64,000 bases of DNA. It comes from Halomarina oriensis. GTDB taxonomy: Archaea > Halobacteriota > Halobacteria > Halobacteriales > Haloarculaceae. Of this stretch, positions 54,250-63,113 are shown in pieces. Position 1 is the first letter of the stretch. Each line of letters opens with the position of its first letter. The stretch is from positions 1 through 64,000 of the forward strand of contig NZ_WSZK01000011.1 in assembly GCF_009791395.1 (NCBI RefSeq), read 5' to 3'. The position numbers were made by a program, and so were the translations under genes. The notes under the pieces were generated by a model. It worked only from the letters and a program-made list of their open reading frames with translations. It searched no databases and was not told the origin of the DNA.

Positions 54250-55674
54250 TCAGTCGGGGCCGCCGAGTTCCGCCAGTCGCTCGCGCTGGTCGCGGCGGGC
54301 CCGCTCGTCGACGGCGTCCGGGTCCTCGTCGAGATGCACGCGCAGACGACGCTCGAACCGTTCGCGAACGTCGGTGTACTCGGGAGTCCCGGCGAGGTTC
54401 GTCAGTTCGTCGGGGTCCGATTCGAGGTCGAACAGCTGGTCGGGGTTGTCGGGGTAGTAGACGTACTTGTACCGTCCCTGCCGGAGCATGAACATCCCGC
54501 GACTGACGCCGTGAGCGTGGTACTCGGAGAACACTGCGCGGTCGTCGTCGGGCGCGTCGCCACAGGCCACGTCGAGCAGCGAGCGCCCGCGCCACGCCGA
54601 GTCGTGCGGAACACCGACCGCGTCGGCCATCGTCGGGACGAGGTCGAGCAGCGAGACGGGTGCGTCGACCGTCCGACCAGCGACGCCCGGCCCCCGCATC
54701 GCCAGCGGGACACCCACCGACGGTTCGTACATGCAGCACTTCCACCAGACACCGTGGTCACCGAGCGGTTCGCCGTGGTCGCTGGCGTAGACCACTAGCG
54801 TGTCCTCGGCGAGGCCGAGACGGTCGAGCGCGTCGAGCAGCTGTCCGACGTGGTCGTCGAGCGCCGTACACAGCGCGTAGTACGCGGCTCGCGTGCGCCG
54901 AAGTGTCGCCTCGTCGAGGTCGGCCCCGTCGAAGTGCGACCGGAGTTCGTCGAGGATGGGGTGGTCGTCGCCCGGTGGGTAGTCGGTCGGCAGATCCACC
55001 TCGGTTTCAGGATAGCGTTCGTAGTACGACGGTTCGGCGACCAGCGGGAAGTGCGGTAGGATGTAGTTCGTCCAGCAGACCCACGGCTCAGCGGTTCCGG
55101 AGCCCTTCCCCTCGCCGTCGCCGGCCGCCTCCTCCGCCCGCGCTTCGAGGAACGCGACGGTCTCGTCGGTGACGCGGTCCTCGCGCTCGCAGTACCACGC
55201 CTCGCCGTCGGCGGCGGCGGAACCGGCGGCTTCGATACGGTCCCGTGCCCCGTCGCGGACGATGGGAGGGTCACGGTGGAGGCCGTTCACGTCCGGCGTC
55301 TCGCGGTGGAAGGCGACGCGCTGGTCGTCGAAGCCGTCGTCACAGTCGGGCTCGAAGTCGAGCTTTCCGACCGTCGTCACGTCGACGCCGTGGTCGACGA
55401 AGTGGTGACCCCAGCTTCGGGGCGTACCGTCGTACGGTGTCGCGTTGTCCCAATGGCCGGTGTCGTGGACGTACCGGCCGGTGGCGAAGCTGGCGCGACT
55501 CGGCGCACAGAGCGGACTCGAACAGTACGCCGACGTGAACCGGATGCCGGTGGCGGCGAAACGGTCGAACGTCGGCGTCTCGACGAGCGGGTGACCCGCC
55601 GCCCCAAGCGCGTCGGGACGGTGTTCGTCGGACGTGATGAGCAGGACGTTGAGCGGAGTGGTCGGTTCGGTCAC
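54250..55674 (-). CDS. sulfatase, CxPSR type (sulfatase 2)
   Basis: This 474-aa type I sulfatase has the activation motif CAPSR (C56-R60) in SSPLCAPSRASFATGRYVHD. The metal-binding N-terminus is VLLITSDEHRPDALG, and the DHG motif is VVYASDHGEPLGDHGVWWK (about 297-315), followed by DLVPTMADAVGVP. It has no signal peptide, so it acts in the cytosol where FGE can convert its cysteine. It resembles IdsA/choline- or arylsulfatase-like enzymes more than sulfatase 1 does. The sugar specificity is not predictable. It converges with the tandem amidohydrolase and is divergent from beta-helix protein 3. Confidence 0.95.
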   Translation of the reverse strand: MTEPTTPLNVLLITSDEHRPDALGAAGHPLVETPTFDRFAATGIRFTSAYCSSPLCAPSRASFATGRYVHDTGHWDNATPYDGTPRSWGHHFVDHGVDVTTVGKLDFEPDCDDGFDDQRVAFHRETPDVNGLHRDPPIVRDGARDRIEAAGSAAADGEAWYCEREDRVTDETVAFLEARAEEAAGDGEGKGSGTAEPWVCWTNYILPHFPLVAEPSYYERYPETEVDLPTDYPPGDDHPILDELRSHFDGADLDEATLRRTRAAYYALCTALDDHVGQLLDALDRLGLAEDTLVVYASDHGEPLGDHGVWWKCCMYEPSVGVPLAMRGPGVAGRTVDAPVSLLDLVPTMADAVGVPHDSAWRGRSLLDVACGDAPDDDRAVFSEYHAHGVSRGMFMLRQGRYKYVYYPDNPDQLFDLESDPDELTNLAGTPEYTDVRERFERRLRVHLDEDPDAVDERARRDQRERLAELGGPD

Positions 55675-55940
55675 GGCCGACCGGTCTCACCTGGCGCGCA
55701 TAAATTGGTGGGAGGAGGCCGCCGTCCAACCCACCCGGTCCGACGAACCGGACGAGTTTCGTGATTGTACTTCGATTTGCAAACAAGACTAATGTGTGAT
55801 GAAAATTACGTTCAGACGGGGCACGGGCGGACAAACCGACGACGAGTCGTTGGGAGAGCGACGGGTCTGTCGGCCCTGTCAGTGGGACCGTCGGAGCCGT
55901 GCGACGTGACCGCCTTCAACCCCGGAGACGAGCGAACACG

Positions 55941-57437
55941 ATGACACGAGACGACCGACACGTGGCGCGTGGCACAGAGCGAGAATCGAACGACACCGAC
56001 GACGAACGGTCGCCGATGCCCGTCGACCGCCGATCGTATCTCCGGCTGGCGGGGGCGGCGGTCGCTGGGGCCGGACTGCTGACCGCTCCCGACGTCGCGG
56101 CGGCAGCGACCGAGTATCACGGCTTCACCTTCTCGACGACGGTCGATATGGTCGAGGACGCAGGCTGTGACCCGACCGGCGGCACCGACTGCAGCACCAT
56201 CATCGAGGACGCGGCGGCCGACGACACCCTCCTGGTCTTCCCGGAAGGAGAGTACCGTATCGCGAACCCGGTGGTGCTCGACGGATACACGACCGTCGGC
56301 GTCCGCGGCGAGGGCGAGGCGACGTTCGCGTGGGACAGCGGGTTCGACCGGAACAAGTCGTTCGCCGTCGAGGCCACCGACGAGTTCTACTATGAGGGTA
56401 TCGACTGGGACATCACCGCCAAGAACTGCGCGCCGGGGCTGTACTTCGAGGTCGACTCGCGGGCCCACGTCGAGGACCTCGAAGTGGTCGGTCGGGGCGA
56501 CGGGACGGCGAACGCGCTCAACCCGTTCGTCAGGGACCCCGACGGGACGGCCGTCATCCGGAACTTCGTCGCCAAGCAGGGGTCGGACTGGGACGAGACC
56601 GGGCGGGTCGGCGCGCTCGTCTTCCGGGAGTCCGAGAACGTCCCGCGGAACGTTGGGACGATTCGCTTCGAGGACTGCCACATGGAGGAGTTCGAGAACA
56701 ACGGCATCTACGCCGCCGCCTCCGGCGGCCCCATCCAGGTCGTCGGCGGGACCTACCGCAACAACAATCGCGCCTCGCTCCGGTTCTCGGGGCCCGAGTC
56801 GTTCGTCGAGGACGCGGTCGTCGAGGCCGACCTCTCGACGGTCGATCCCGACTCGAACGCCACGACGACGGACAACCCGGTGAACCTTCGACCTATCTGG
56901 TGGCAGAACTCCTTCGGGCGCAACGGCGGCGAGATTCGGGACACGGAGGTCGTCGTCGCCGAGGGGACGAACTCCGCGGGTGGTGTTGTCTTCCGCCGCC
57001 AGTCGGGGGCGTGTACCGTCAGGGACACCAGCATCGAGATCCGGGCGGACGAGACGCCCGCCGTCCTGGGTCAGCGCCCCGACCGGGACGTGTTCGACCC
57101 ACCGTTCGGCATCACGCTCGACGACGTCCGAATCACTCACACGGGCGACGCCGGGGGGTTCACGCTCGTCGAGACGGTCGGGTTCTTCGTCAACCGTGAT
57201 GGGACCGAGATCACCGACTCCTGTCTCCACGCGACCGAGTCGGGCATGAACGGGCTCACCTACCGTGATTCGACGGACTGCTCGATAACGGACACGACCA
57301 TCGACGTCCCTGGCGAGCAGGTCGTCGAGGAGGACGCCCCCGTCACGACGACCGACGTCAATGATGACGGCCCCTGTCCGGGCGGTCGCGGCGGGAAGTC
57401 CGGCGAACGGCCCGGAAAGGGGCCTGGAGGGAACTGA
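55941..57437 (+). CDS. Tat-exported beta-helix protein 3 (pectate lyase-like)
   Basis: This 498-aa protein has a Tat signal (VDRRSYLRLAGAAVAGAGLL) and an N-terminal cap FSTTVDMVEDAGCDPTGGTD matching beta-helix protein 1. Repeat coils follow (GTIRFEDCHMEEFENNGIYAA, IQVVGGTYRNNNRASLRFSG). The layout DDTLLVFPEGEYRIANP is the same element as in protein 1, so the two are paralogues. The C-terminus is glycine- and lysine-rich and disordered (GKSGERPGKGPGGN), perhaps a surface-interaction tail. The start at 55941 (MTRDDRHVARG) is preferred to 55899. It is probably an exported glycan-acting enzyme. Confidence 0.88.
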   Translation: MTRDDRHVARGTERESNDTDDERSPMPVDRRSYLRLAGAAVAGAGLLTAPDVAAAATEYHGFTFSTTVDMVEDAGCDPTGGTDCSTIIEDAAADDTLLVFPEGEYRIANPVVLDGYTTVGVRGEGEATFAWDSGFDRNKSFAVEATDEFYYEGIDWDITAKNCAPGLYFEVDSRAHVEDLEVVGRGDGTANALNPFVRDPDGTAVIRNFVAKQGSDWDETGRVGALVFRESENVPRNVGTIRFEDCHMEEFENNGIYAAASGGPIQVVGGTYRNNNRASLRFSGPESFVEDAVVEADLSTVDPDSNATTTDNPVNLRPIWWQNSFGRNGGEIRDTEVVVAEGTNSAGGVVFRRQSGACTVRDTSIEIRADETPAVLGQRPDRDVFDPPFGITLDDVRITHTGDAGGFTLVETVGFFVNRDGTEITDSCLHATESGMNGLTYRDSTDCSITDTTIDVPGEQVVEEDAPVTTTDVNDDGPCPGGRGGKSGERPGKGPGGN

Positions 57438-57546
57438 CGCCGCCGGCCGGTCCGCGGTCGCGTTGGCCCCCTGTTGCTGGGCGCGCCCGACCGGGCCGTC
57501 ACCGTCCGGCGGCGCATTGATATGGCTCGTCGACGAGCGAGCGCGT

Positions 57547-59499
57547 ATGAATCGCAACCGTCCGACGGGCGACTGGGACGTCGGGGCGCTCTCGACGGTG
57601 GCCGGCACGGGACCGCGCTGCTCGCTCCCCTCGTACGACGACCAGCAGGCGTGGGATCGACTCTGCGGGTCGGCCGCCCTCGCCCCGCTGGTCGAGCGTG
57701 TGGTCGACCGAGCGGACGCCGTCCGGTCGTCGGAGGCCCTCAGAACGACGACGGCGAGCCAGTACCTCGACTACGATCGGACCGGCGACCTCAACGCCTA
57801 CCACAGCACCTACGCTGCACAGCGAACGGCACTGTCGGCGCTCGCGGTCGCCGAGTGTCTCGACCGCGAGGGACGATACCTCGACGCCGTCCTCGACCAC
57901 GCGTGGACGGTCTGTGAGGCGACGACGTGGGTCCTCCCCGCCCACCGCTCCGAGGGGAGTCTGTGCGAGGGACTGCCCGCCGTCGACGCCGCGCCCACGG
58001 TCGATCTGAACGCGGCGACGACGGCGCTTCTCCTCGCCGAACTCGACGACCTCCTCGGCGACCGGCTCCACCCCGCGCTGCGCGGGCGTATCCGCGCCGA
58101 GGTCGAGCGGCGTGTCCTCATGCCCTACGAGACCGAGAACCACTGGTGGACCGACGCCGAGAACAACTGGAATGCGGTCTGCACCGCCGGCTGCGTCGGC
58201 GCGGCGATTCACCTCCTCGACGACGAGGAGCGAGTCGCTCGGTTCGTTGCGCGGGCCGCCGACAGCACCGAACGGTACCTCGCGGGGTTCGGCGCGGACG
58301 GTTGCACCCAGGAGGGGATGGGCTACTGGAACTTCGGCGTCGGCCACTTCGTCGTCCTCGCAGACCTCGTCGAGTCGTGGACGGGCGGCGAGCGCTCGCT
58401 GGTCTCCGCGCCGATCACCCGAGAGATCGCGGCGTACCCGCGGCGCGTCGAGTTGAGTCCCGGACGATACGTCCCGTTCTCGGACGCCGCCGAGACCGAC
58501 GGGCTACTCCCGTACGCGGCCTGTTGGCTCGGTCGACGGTTCGACCGGCCCGCGCTGGCCGCCCGCGGCCGCTACGAACTGGCGACCGCACCGGCGCTCG
58601 CGGCGCTCCATCGGCTGCGTCGCAACCTGTTCTGGCCGCTCGACGCGCCGAGAGCACCCGTCGCCGCCCCGCCCGAACGAACGTACTTCGCGGACAATCA
58701 GTGGTGGCTCGTCCGCGACGATGCGGAAGCCCATGACACGTTCGTCGTGGCGGCGAAAGGCGGGCATAACGGCGAGTCACACAACCACCTCGACTGCGGC
58801 AGCTTCGTCACGCACGTCCGCGGCGAATCGCTCCTCACCGACCTCGGGAAACCCGTCTACGACGCGGGCTACTTCGGCGAGGAGCGCTACGAGTACCTCA
58901 CGACGCAGTCGCTGGGCCACTCCGTGCCCCACGTCAACGGCCACGAACAGGCCGTCGGCCGCGAGCACGCCGCGCGGATGCTCAACCGAACCGAATCGGC
59001 CGAGCGCGAGACGTTCGCCCTCGACCTCACCACCTGTTACCCCGACGCGGCGGGTATCGGCGAGCTCCACCGTCGGTTTATGTTCGACCGCGGAGCGCCG
59101 ATGGGTCGACTCCGTGTGACCGATACGGTCTGGTTCGCCCCCGACGCCGGTCGCGAGTTCGTCTCCGTCCTCGTCTCGTACTGCCCTTTGAGCGTCGAGG
59201 ACGGGACGCTGTGGGTCGACGGCGAGCGTGCTACACTTCGCGTCGACGCCGGACCGGGCGACGTCGGCGTCGCGGTCGAACGTCTGCCGGCGGCCCTCGA
59301 CCGCGACCGCTGGCGGATGAACGACGACGGCGGGGAGACCGGGGCGAGCGACGTCTGGCGCGCACGGCTCAGTCCCGACCCGGACGCGACCGTCGACGTG
59401 GACGGCGAGGGTGGTGAGGGCACGCGCCGTCTCCGTCTCGACGTGACCCCCTCGACCGCCTGGGAACGGTTCGGGGGCGCGTGGAACACTACCGGATGA
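57547..59499 (+). CDS. cytosolic heparinase II/III-type lyase (paralogue A)
   Basis: This 650-aa protein has no signal peptide, unlike the exported lyase. The N-terminal toroid includes TTWVLPAHRSEGSLCEGLP and NHWWTDAENNWNAVCTAGCV. The heparinase II/III sheet has the block AAKGGHNGESHNHLDCGSFV (about 402-421), with the catalytic-type histidines, then GYFGEERYEYLTTQSLGHS. The start at 57547 (MNRNRPTGDW) is preferred; the longer frame overlaps the previous gene. It likely acts as an exo- or oligo-lyase on imported fragments, splitting a 4,5-unsaturated uronate from the end. Highly similar to the protein at 60754. Confidence 0.9.
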   Translation: MNRNRPTGDWDVGALSTVAGTGPRCSLPSYDDQQAWDRLCGSAALAPLVERVVDRADAVRSSEALRTTTASQYLDYDRTGDLNAYHSTYAAQRTALSALAVAECLDREGRYLDAVLDHAWTVCEATTWVLPAHRSEGSLCEGLPAVDAAPTVDLNAATTALLLAELDDLLGDRLHPALRGRIRAEVERRVLMPYETENHWWTDAENNWNAVCTAGCVGAAIHLLDDEERVARFVARAADSTERYLAGFGADGCTQEGMGYWNFGVGHFVVLADLVESWTGGERSLVSAPITREIAAYPRRVELSPGRYVPFSDAAETDGLLPYAACWLGRRFDRPALAARGRYELATAPALAALHRLRRNLFWPLDAPRAPVAAPPERTYFADNQWWLVRDDAEAHDTFVVAAKGGHNGESHNHLDCGSFVTHVRGESLLTDLGKPVYDAGYFGEERYEYLTTQSLGHSVPHVNGHEQAVGREHAARMLNRTESAERETFALDLTTCYPDAAGIGELHRRFMFDRGAPMGRLRVTDTVWFAPDAGREFVSVLVSYCPLSVEDGTLWVDGERATLRVDAGPGDVGVAVERLPAALDRDRWRMNDDGGETGASDVWRARLSPDPDATVDVDGEGGEGTRRLRLDVTPSTAWERFGGAWNTTG

Positions 59500-59539
59500 C
59501 GAGTGCGATCGATCCATCCGGGTTCGGGCGACGGGTCGG

Positions 59540-60292
59540 CTACGGCCCTAACCCATCGAGCAGTCGTCGACAGCCGCCCGCGTTGGAGAGCACGCTCAGC
59601 GTGACGCCGTCGACTCGGGGCAGCAGGTGCGGGTCGGAGTCGGTCGAGAGGGGGTCGGCGGGACCGACGGCCGGGTGCCCCGGCGGCCCGGCGACTGCCG
59701 TCTCGTGGGAGTCGCGCACGACCGTGAGGCTTCGTTCGTCGAACCGATAGAACGGGTAGGCGAAGTGGTCGGGGGCGACACCGAACCGGCGTTCGAACGT
59801 CGTCCGTGCGCCGACGATCTCGTCGACGAGCGTTCCGTGGTCGTCGACCCGGTCGAGATACGGATGCGAGCGGGTGTGGTTGCCGACCGTGACGAGGTCG
59901 TGGTCGAACAGGTCCCGCAGTTGTGTCTCGGTCAGGTGGTTCGAGGAACCGATCGCGTCGGTGTGGACGTACACCGTCGCCGGGACGTCGAACCGTTCGA
60001 GCAGCGGGACGACACGCGTGGCGAACGACTCGTAGCCGTCGTCGAACGTGAGCGCCAGTCGCCCGCCACCGCCGCCGGTCTCGACGGCGGTCGTCAGGTC
60101 GACGATCCGGTAGCCACGGTCGAGCCACGCTTCGATGTCGAGCGCGAGGCGGTGTTCGGAGATGGTCCGCCCGTAGCTGTCGCCGTGGTCGGTGCCGACT
60201 GAGTGGTAGAACAGAACGGCTCCGTGTCCGGGTTCTCGTCTCCGGTCGTGCCCATCGCCGGTCGCGTGCGGTCGCTCGTCGTGCCGGTCCAT
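59540..60292 (-). CDS. polysaccharide deacetylase (NodB family)
   Basis: This 250-aa protein has the NodB motif 1 LTFDDGYES (D84-D85) and motif 2 NHTRSHPYL (H139, H143), with AVLFYHSVG upstream. These residues form the metal-dependent deacetylase site. There is no signal peptide, so the target is cytosolic, for example an N- or O-acetyl on an imported sugar. The N-terminal 20 residues are charged and disordered. The start at 60292 is supported by alignment; the longer frame to 60544 is not coding. It lies between the two cytosolic lyase genes, suggesting work on the same oligosaccharide. Confidence 0.92.
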   Translation of the reverse strand: MDRHDERPHATGDGHDRRREPGHGAVLFYHSVGTDHGDSYGRTISEHRLALDIEAWLDRGYRIVDLTTAVETGGGGGRLALTFDDGYESFATRVVPLLERFDVPATVYVHTDAIGSSNHLTETQLRDLFDHDLVTVGNHTRSHPYLDRVDDHGTLVDEIVGARTTFERRFGVAPDHFAYPFYRFDERSLTVVRDSHETAVAGPPGHPAVGPADPLSTDSDPHLLPRVDGVTLSVLSNAGGCRRLLDGLGP

Positions 60293-60383
60293 GCGGTATC
60301 GTGCGTCGCGGGAACGGTATATCTGCGCCTCACACCAGAGCCCGACGCCGATAGTTAAGACGGACCACCGAGTAGTGCCGGCC

Positions 60384-60776
60384 ATGAACCGACGTGCGAC
60401 GCGCATCGAGGATGAGGTCGTCGTGGTCGAAACGGGCGACGGCTGGCTCCGGGTCGGTACCGTCGGGGACGTGGTCGCGCTCGCCGGCGGGGAGACGTAC
60501 GAACTCCAGTACGACGATGCCGACCTGTACGACTGGCTCGACACTGACGAGGCGGGCGTCCTCCGGTTCGACGTGCTGGAGACCGTCGCGTCGCTGACCC
60601 ATCCCCCCGAGTTCGTCGAAACGGTGGGCGATACGCCGCTCGACGAGACGAACGCCGACGGCTACCCGAAGCGGACCGCCGTGTTCATGGACGTGCTCAC
60701 GACGGCGTGGGACGGCAAGGGAGCCGTCGAGGACGAGGGCCGGGGCCAGGGGGTCAGTCGAGCGGACCGGGGGTGA
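60384..60776 (+). CDS. haloarchaeal conserved hypothetical protein
   Basis: This 130-aa protein starts MNRRATRIEDEVVVVETGDG. The middle has a helix-rich part (DLYDWLDTDEAGVLRFDVLETVASLTHPPEFVETV), and the end is disordered and glycine-rich (EDEGRGQGVSRADRG). It is cytosolic and very acidic. I do not recognise a family. It is divergent from the deacetylase and its 3' end overlaps the opposite-strand heparinase gene by 23 bp. The good codon bias and a consistent start support a real gene; its function is not known. Confidence 0.65.
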   Translation: MNRRATRIEDEVVVVETGDGWLRVGTVGDVVALAGGETYELQYDDADLYDWLDTDEAGVLRFDVLETVASLTHPPEFVETVGDTPLDETNADGYPKRTAVFMDVLTTAWDGKGAVEDEGRGQGVSRADRG

Positions 60777-62778
60777 CGACGATCCCGACCGACGACCGGT
60801 CGCCGGTCGGCGGTTCGACGCGCGCCCGCCAGACGTCGCGAGCGGTCGCGTCACCCTCCGCGTTCGTCGGGACGGGAACCGCCTCGGGAAGGCGCTCGAC
60901 GTCGACGCTCGCCCCCTGCGGGTCAGTCGTCACCGCGACCCTCCCCTGACTGTGCTCGCCTATCGTCAGCCCCTCATCGGTCCGCTCCATCGGATGGTAC
61001 GAGACGAACACCGACTGCCACGACCGATCACCGGTGCTCCCGTCGTCGAAGGTTGCGTCGTCGACGACACGGACACCCCCGGCGGCGCGGTCGAGCGCGA
61101 CGGTCCGCCGGAGCGCGTCGAGCCCGGCCGCCTCGGGGTAGCACGCCGTCAGGTCGAACGTGACGTACTCGCGGTCGGGGGCCGTGTCGGACCCGTTCTC
61201 GCCGCCCGAGTCGCCGGTGTCGCCGGTGTCGCCGCTCGAAGTCCCACCGTTCCGGCTGCCGCCGCGTTTGAGGACGCGGGCGGCGTGCTCGCGGCCGACG
61301 GCCTGCTCGTGGCCGTTGACGTATGGGACCGAGTGGCCCAGCGACCGCGCGGTCAGGTAGTCGTAGCGCTCCTCGCCGAAGTAGCCCGCGTCGTAGGCGG
61401 GGGCGCCCAGATCGGCGAGCAGCGACTCGCCTCGACAGTGGACGACGAAACTCCCACAGTCGTTGTGGTTGTGCGGCTCGCCGTTGTGGCCACCTTTCGC
61501 CGCCACGACCAGCCCCTCCGGGTGCGTCGGGTCGGCCCGCGCGACCCACCACACGTGGCCGGGGAAGAACGTCGCGTGGGGCGGCGTCCCCTCCTTCCGG
61601 GGCGTCCCGTCGGCGCGGTCGCCGGCCCGTCGGGCCCAGGCGAGCGTCCGCCAGCACTCCGAGAGCGTCTCGGTCCCGCCCCGAAACGGCGTGTTCCGGT
61701 CGGCGGCCGCCACCCCTCTCGCCACGAGTCCCTGCCGGTCGAAGGCGAGCCCGGCGTAGCAGGCGGCCTCGGGTGCGAGGCCCTCACGTTCGGGCGTATC
61801 GGAGAAGGGGACGAAACGGCCGGGGCTCAGTTCGACGCGGCGCGGGAACCGGGCGGCTTCTCGGACCACTGGCGGGGAGCGCAGTGACAGCGCGCCGTCG
61901 GTCCGCGCGTCGAGGTGCTGGTCGAGGTAGAGGTAGTGGCCGAACCCGAAGTTCCAGTACGCGATCCCCTCCGGGGTACAGCCGTCGGGATCGAAGTTCG
62001 CGAGGTAGTGTTCGAGACTGTGCACGGCCCTCGTCACGATACGTGCGAGGCGGTCGACGTCCGTCTCGAACCGGAGGGCGGCGACGGCGATGCTCGCGTT
62101 ACAGACCGCGTTCCAGTTGCCCGTCGGCGGTCGCCCCCAGTGCTCGTCGACGGTCGCCTCGAACGGCGTCAGCACGCGCCGGTCGACCTCCTCGTGCATC
62201 CGTTCGCGCAGGGTGGGATGGAGCCGCTTGCCGAGCAGTCGGTCGAGGTCGGACAGTAGCAGGGCCGTTCGAGCCGAAAACAGCGCGACCCGGTGGTCCT
62301 CGCCGGCGGCGGGACGGGGAAGCCCGTCGTGACGCTCGTCGGCGGGCAGGTGTGCGGGGAGCAGCCACGTCGTCCACTCACAGAGCCGCCACGCGTCGTC
62401 TAGAACGAGGTCGAGATACCGGTCGTCGCGGTCGAAACACGCCGCCAACGCGAACGTCGAGAGCCGCCGCTGGAACGCGTAGTACGGCAACTGGTAGGCC
62501 TTGCGGTCGCCGGTTCGCCCGTAGACGAGGAACTCCGACGCCGTCGGGTTCGGCGGGGGGTCGTCGCGGGCTCTCGCCGCGTGCTCCCGGATGGCGGCGA
62601 CGAGCGACCGCGTCGGTGGGTCGTGGGCCAGTGTCGCCCACGTCGACTCGTCCTCGTAGGTCGGCAGGGGGCAGCCGACTCCGCCGGTCGGTGCGTCCAG
62701 CGCCCTCGCCACTTCGTCGACCGTCCACTCAGCAGGCGGGTACTCGTGATCGTAGTCCCGTATTACGTCGGGAGGCAT
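60754..62778 (-). CDS. cytosolic heparinase II/III-type lyase (paralogue B)
   Basis: This 674-aa protein is a close paralogue of the 57547 protein. It shares AAKGGHNGEPHNHNDCGSFV (about 426-445) and DAGYFGEERYDYLTARSLGHS, plus the HRVALFSARTALLLSDLDRLLGKRLHP toroid region. It has no signal peptide. It carries an extra glycine/aspartate/threonine-rich insertion at about 501-535 (SSGDTGDTGDSGG and more), absent from its paralogue. This lies between core strands and may be a disordered loop. Probably a second oligosaccharide lyase with different end or linkage preference. Confidence 0.9.
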   Translation of the reverse strand: MPPDVIRDYDHEYPPAEWTVDEVARALDAPTGGVGCPLPTYEDESTWATLAHDPPTRSLVAAIREHAARARDDPPPNPTASEFLVYGRTGDRKAYQLPYYAFQRRLSTFALAACFDRDDRYLDLVLDDAWRLCEWTTWLLPAHLPADERHDGLPRPAAGEDHRVALFSARTALLLSDLDRLLGKRLHPTLRERMHEEVDRRVLTPFEATVDEHWGRPPTGNWNAVCNASIAVAALRFETDVDRLARIVTRAVHSLEHYLANFDPDGCTPEGIAYWNFGFGHYLYLDQHLDARTDGALSLRSPPVVREAARFPRRVELSPGRFVPFSDTPEREGLAPEAACYAGLAFDRQGLVARGVAAADRNTPFRGGTETLSECWRTLAWARRAGDRADGTPRKEGTPPHATFFPGHVWWVARADPTHPEGLVVAAKGGHNGEPHNHNDCGSFVVHCRGESLLADLGAPAYDAGYFGEERYDYLTARSLGHSVPYVNGHEQAVGREHAARVLKRGGSRNGGTSSGDTGDTGDSGGENGSDTAPDREYVTFDLTACYPEAAGLDALRRTVALDRAAGGVRVVDDATFDDGSTGDRSWQSVFVSYHPMERTDEGLTIGEHSQGRVAVTTDPQGASVDVERLPEAVPVPTNAEGDATARDVWRARVEPPTGDRSSVGIVVTPGPLD

Positions 62779-63113
62779 GGTAGCCTGTCACGGCCGCCGG
62801 AGAAAAGCGTGTCCGTCGGAGCGGTCCGAGTTGGAGAGGGTCGACCGGCAACTCGATTATAAACGAGCGGAGGCGTTGTTAGCCGAACCGAGTCGCCCGA
62901 CGTGGGCCGGGTCGAGCGAGTGGTACCCGTGTCGTGCGCCCGGTCCGGTACGGTGGCACCGAGAGACTGGACGCATCGAGCGACGCGGGTGGCTCTGTGT
63001 CGGCGGCGTCACGAACGGTAACACCGAGACGTACAGCCACGTGGGCGAGCCCGACAGCATCGATTATCCAGGCGATCCAGCGTTCGTCGGGACATTAGGC
63101 TGTCCCGACGACT
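62779..63113. other. intergenic after the lyase gene, no gene seen
   Basis: No convincing gene is seen; the single long frame is arginine-rich and lacks codon periodicity. Promoter signals for the leftward lyase gene must lie here, but I could not identify one with confidence. Confidence 0.4.

Noticed and set aside
55812-57608. 598-aa minus-strand frame
   Set aside because: It is antisense to beta-helix gene 3 and extends into the next gene's start; no motifs.
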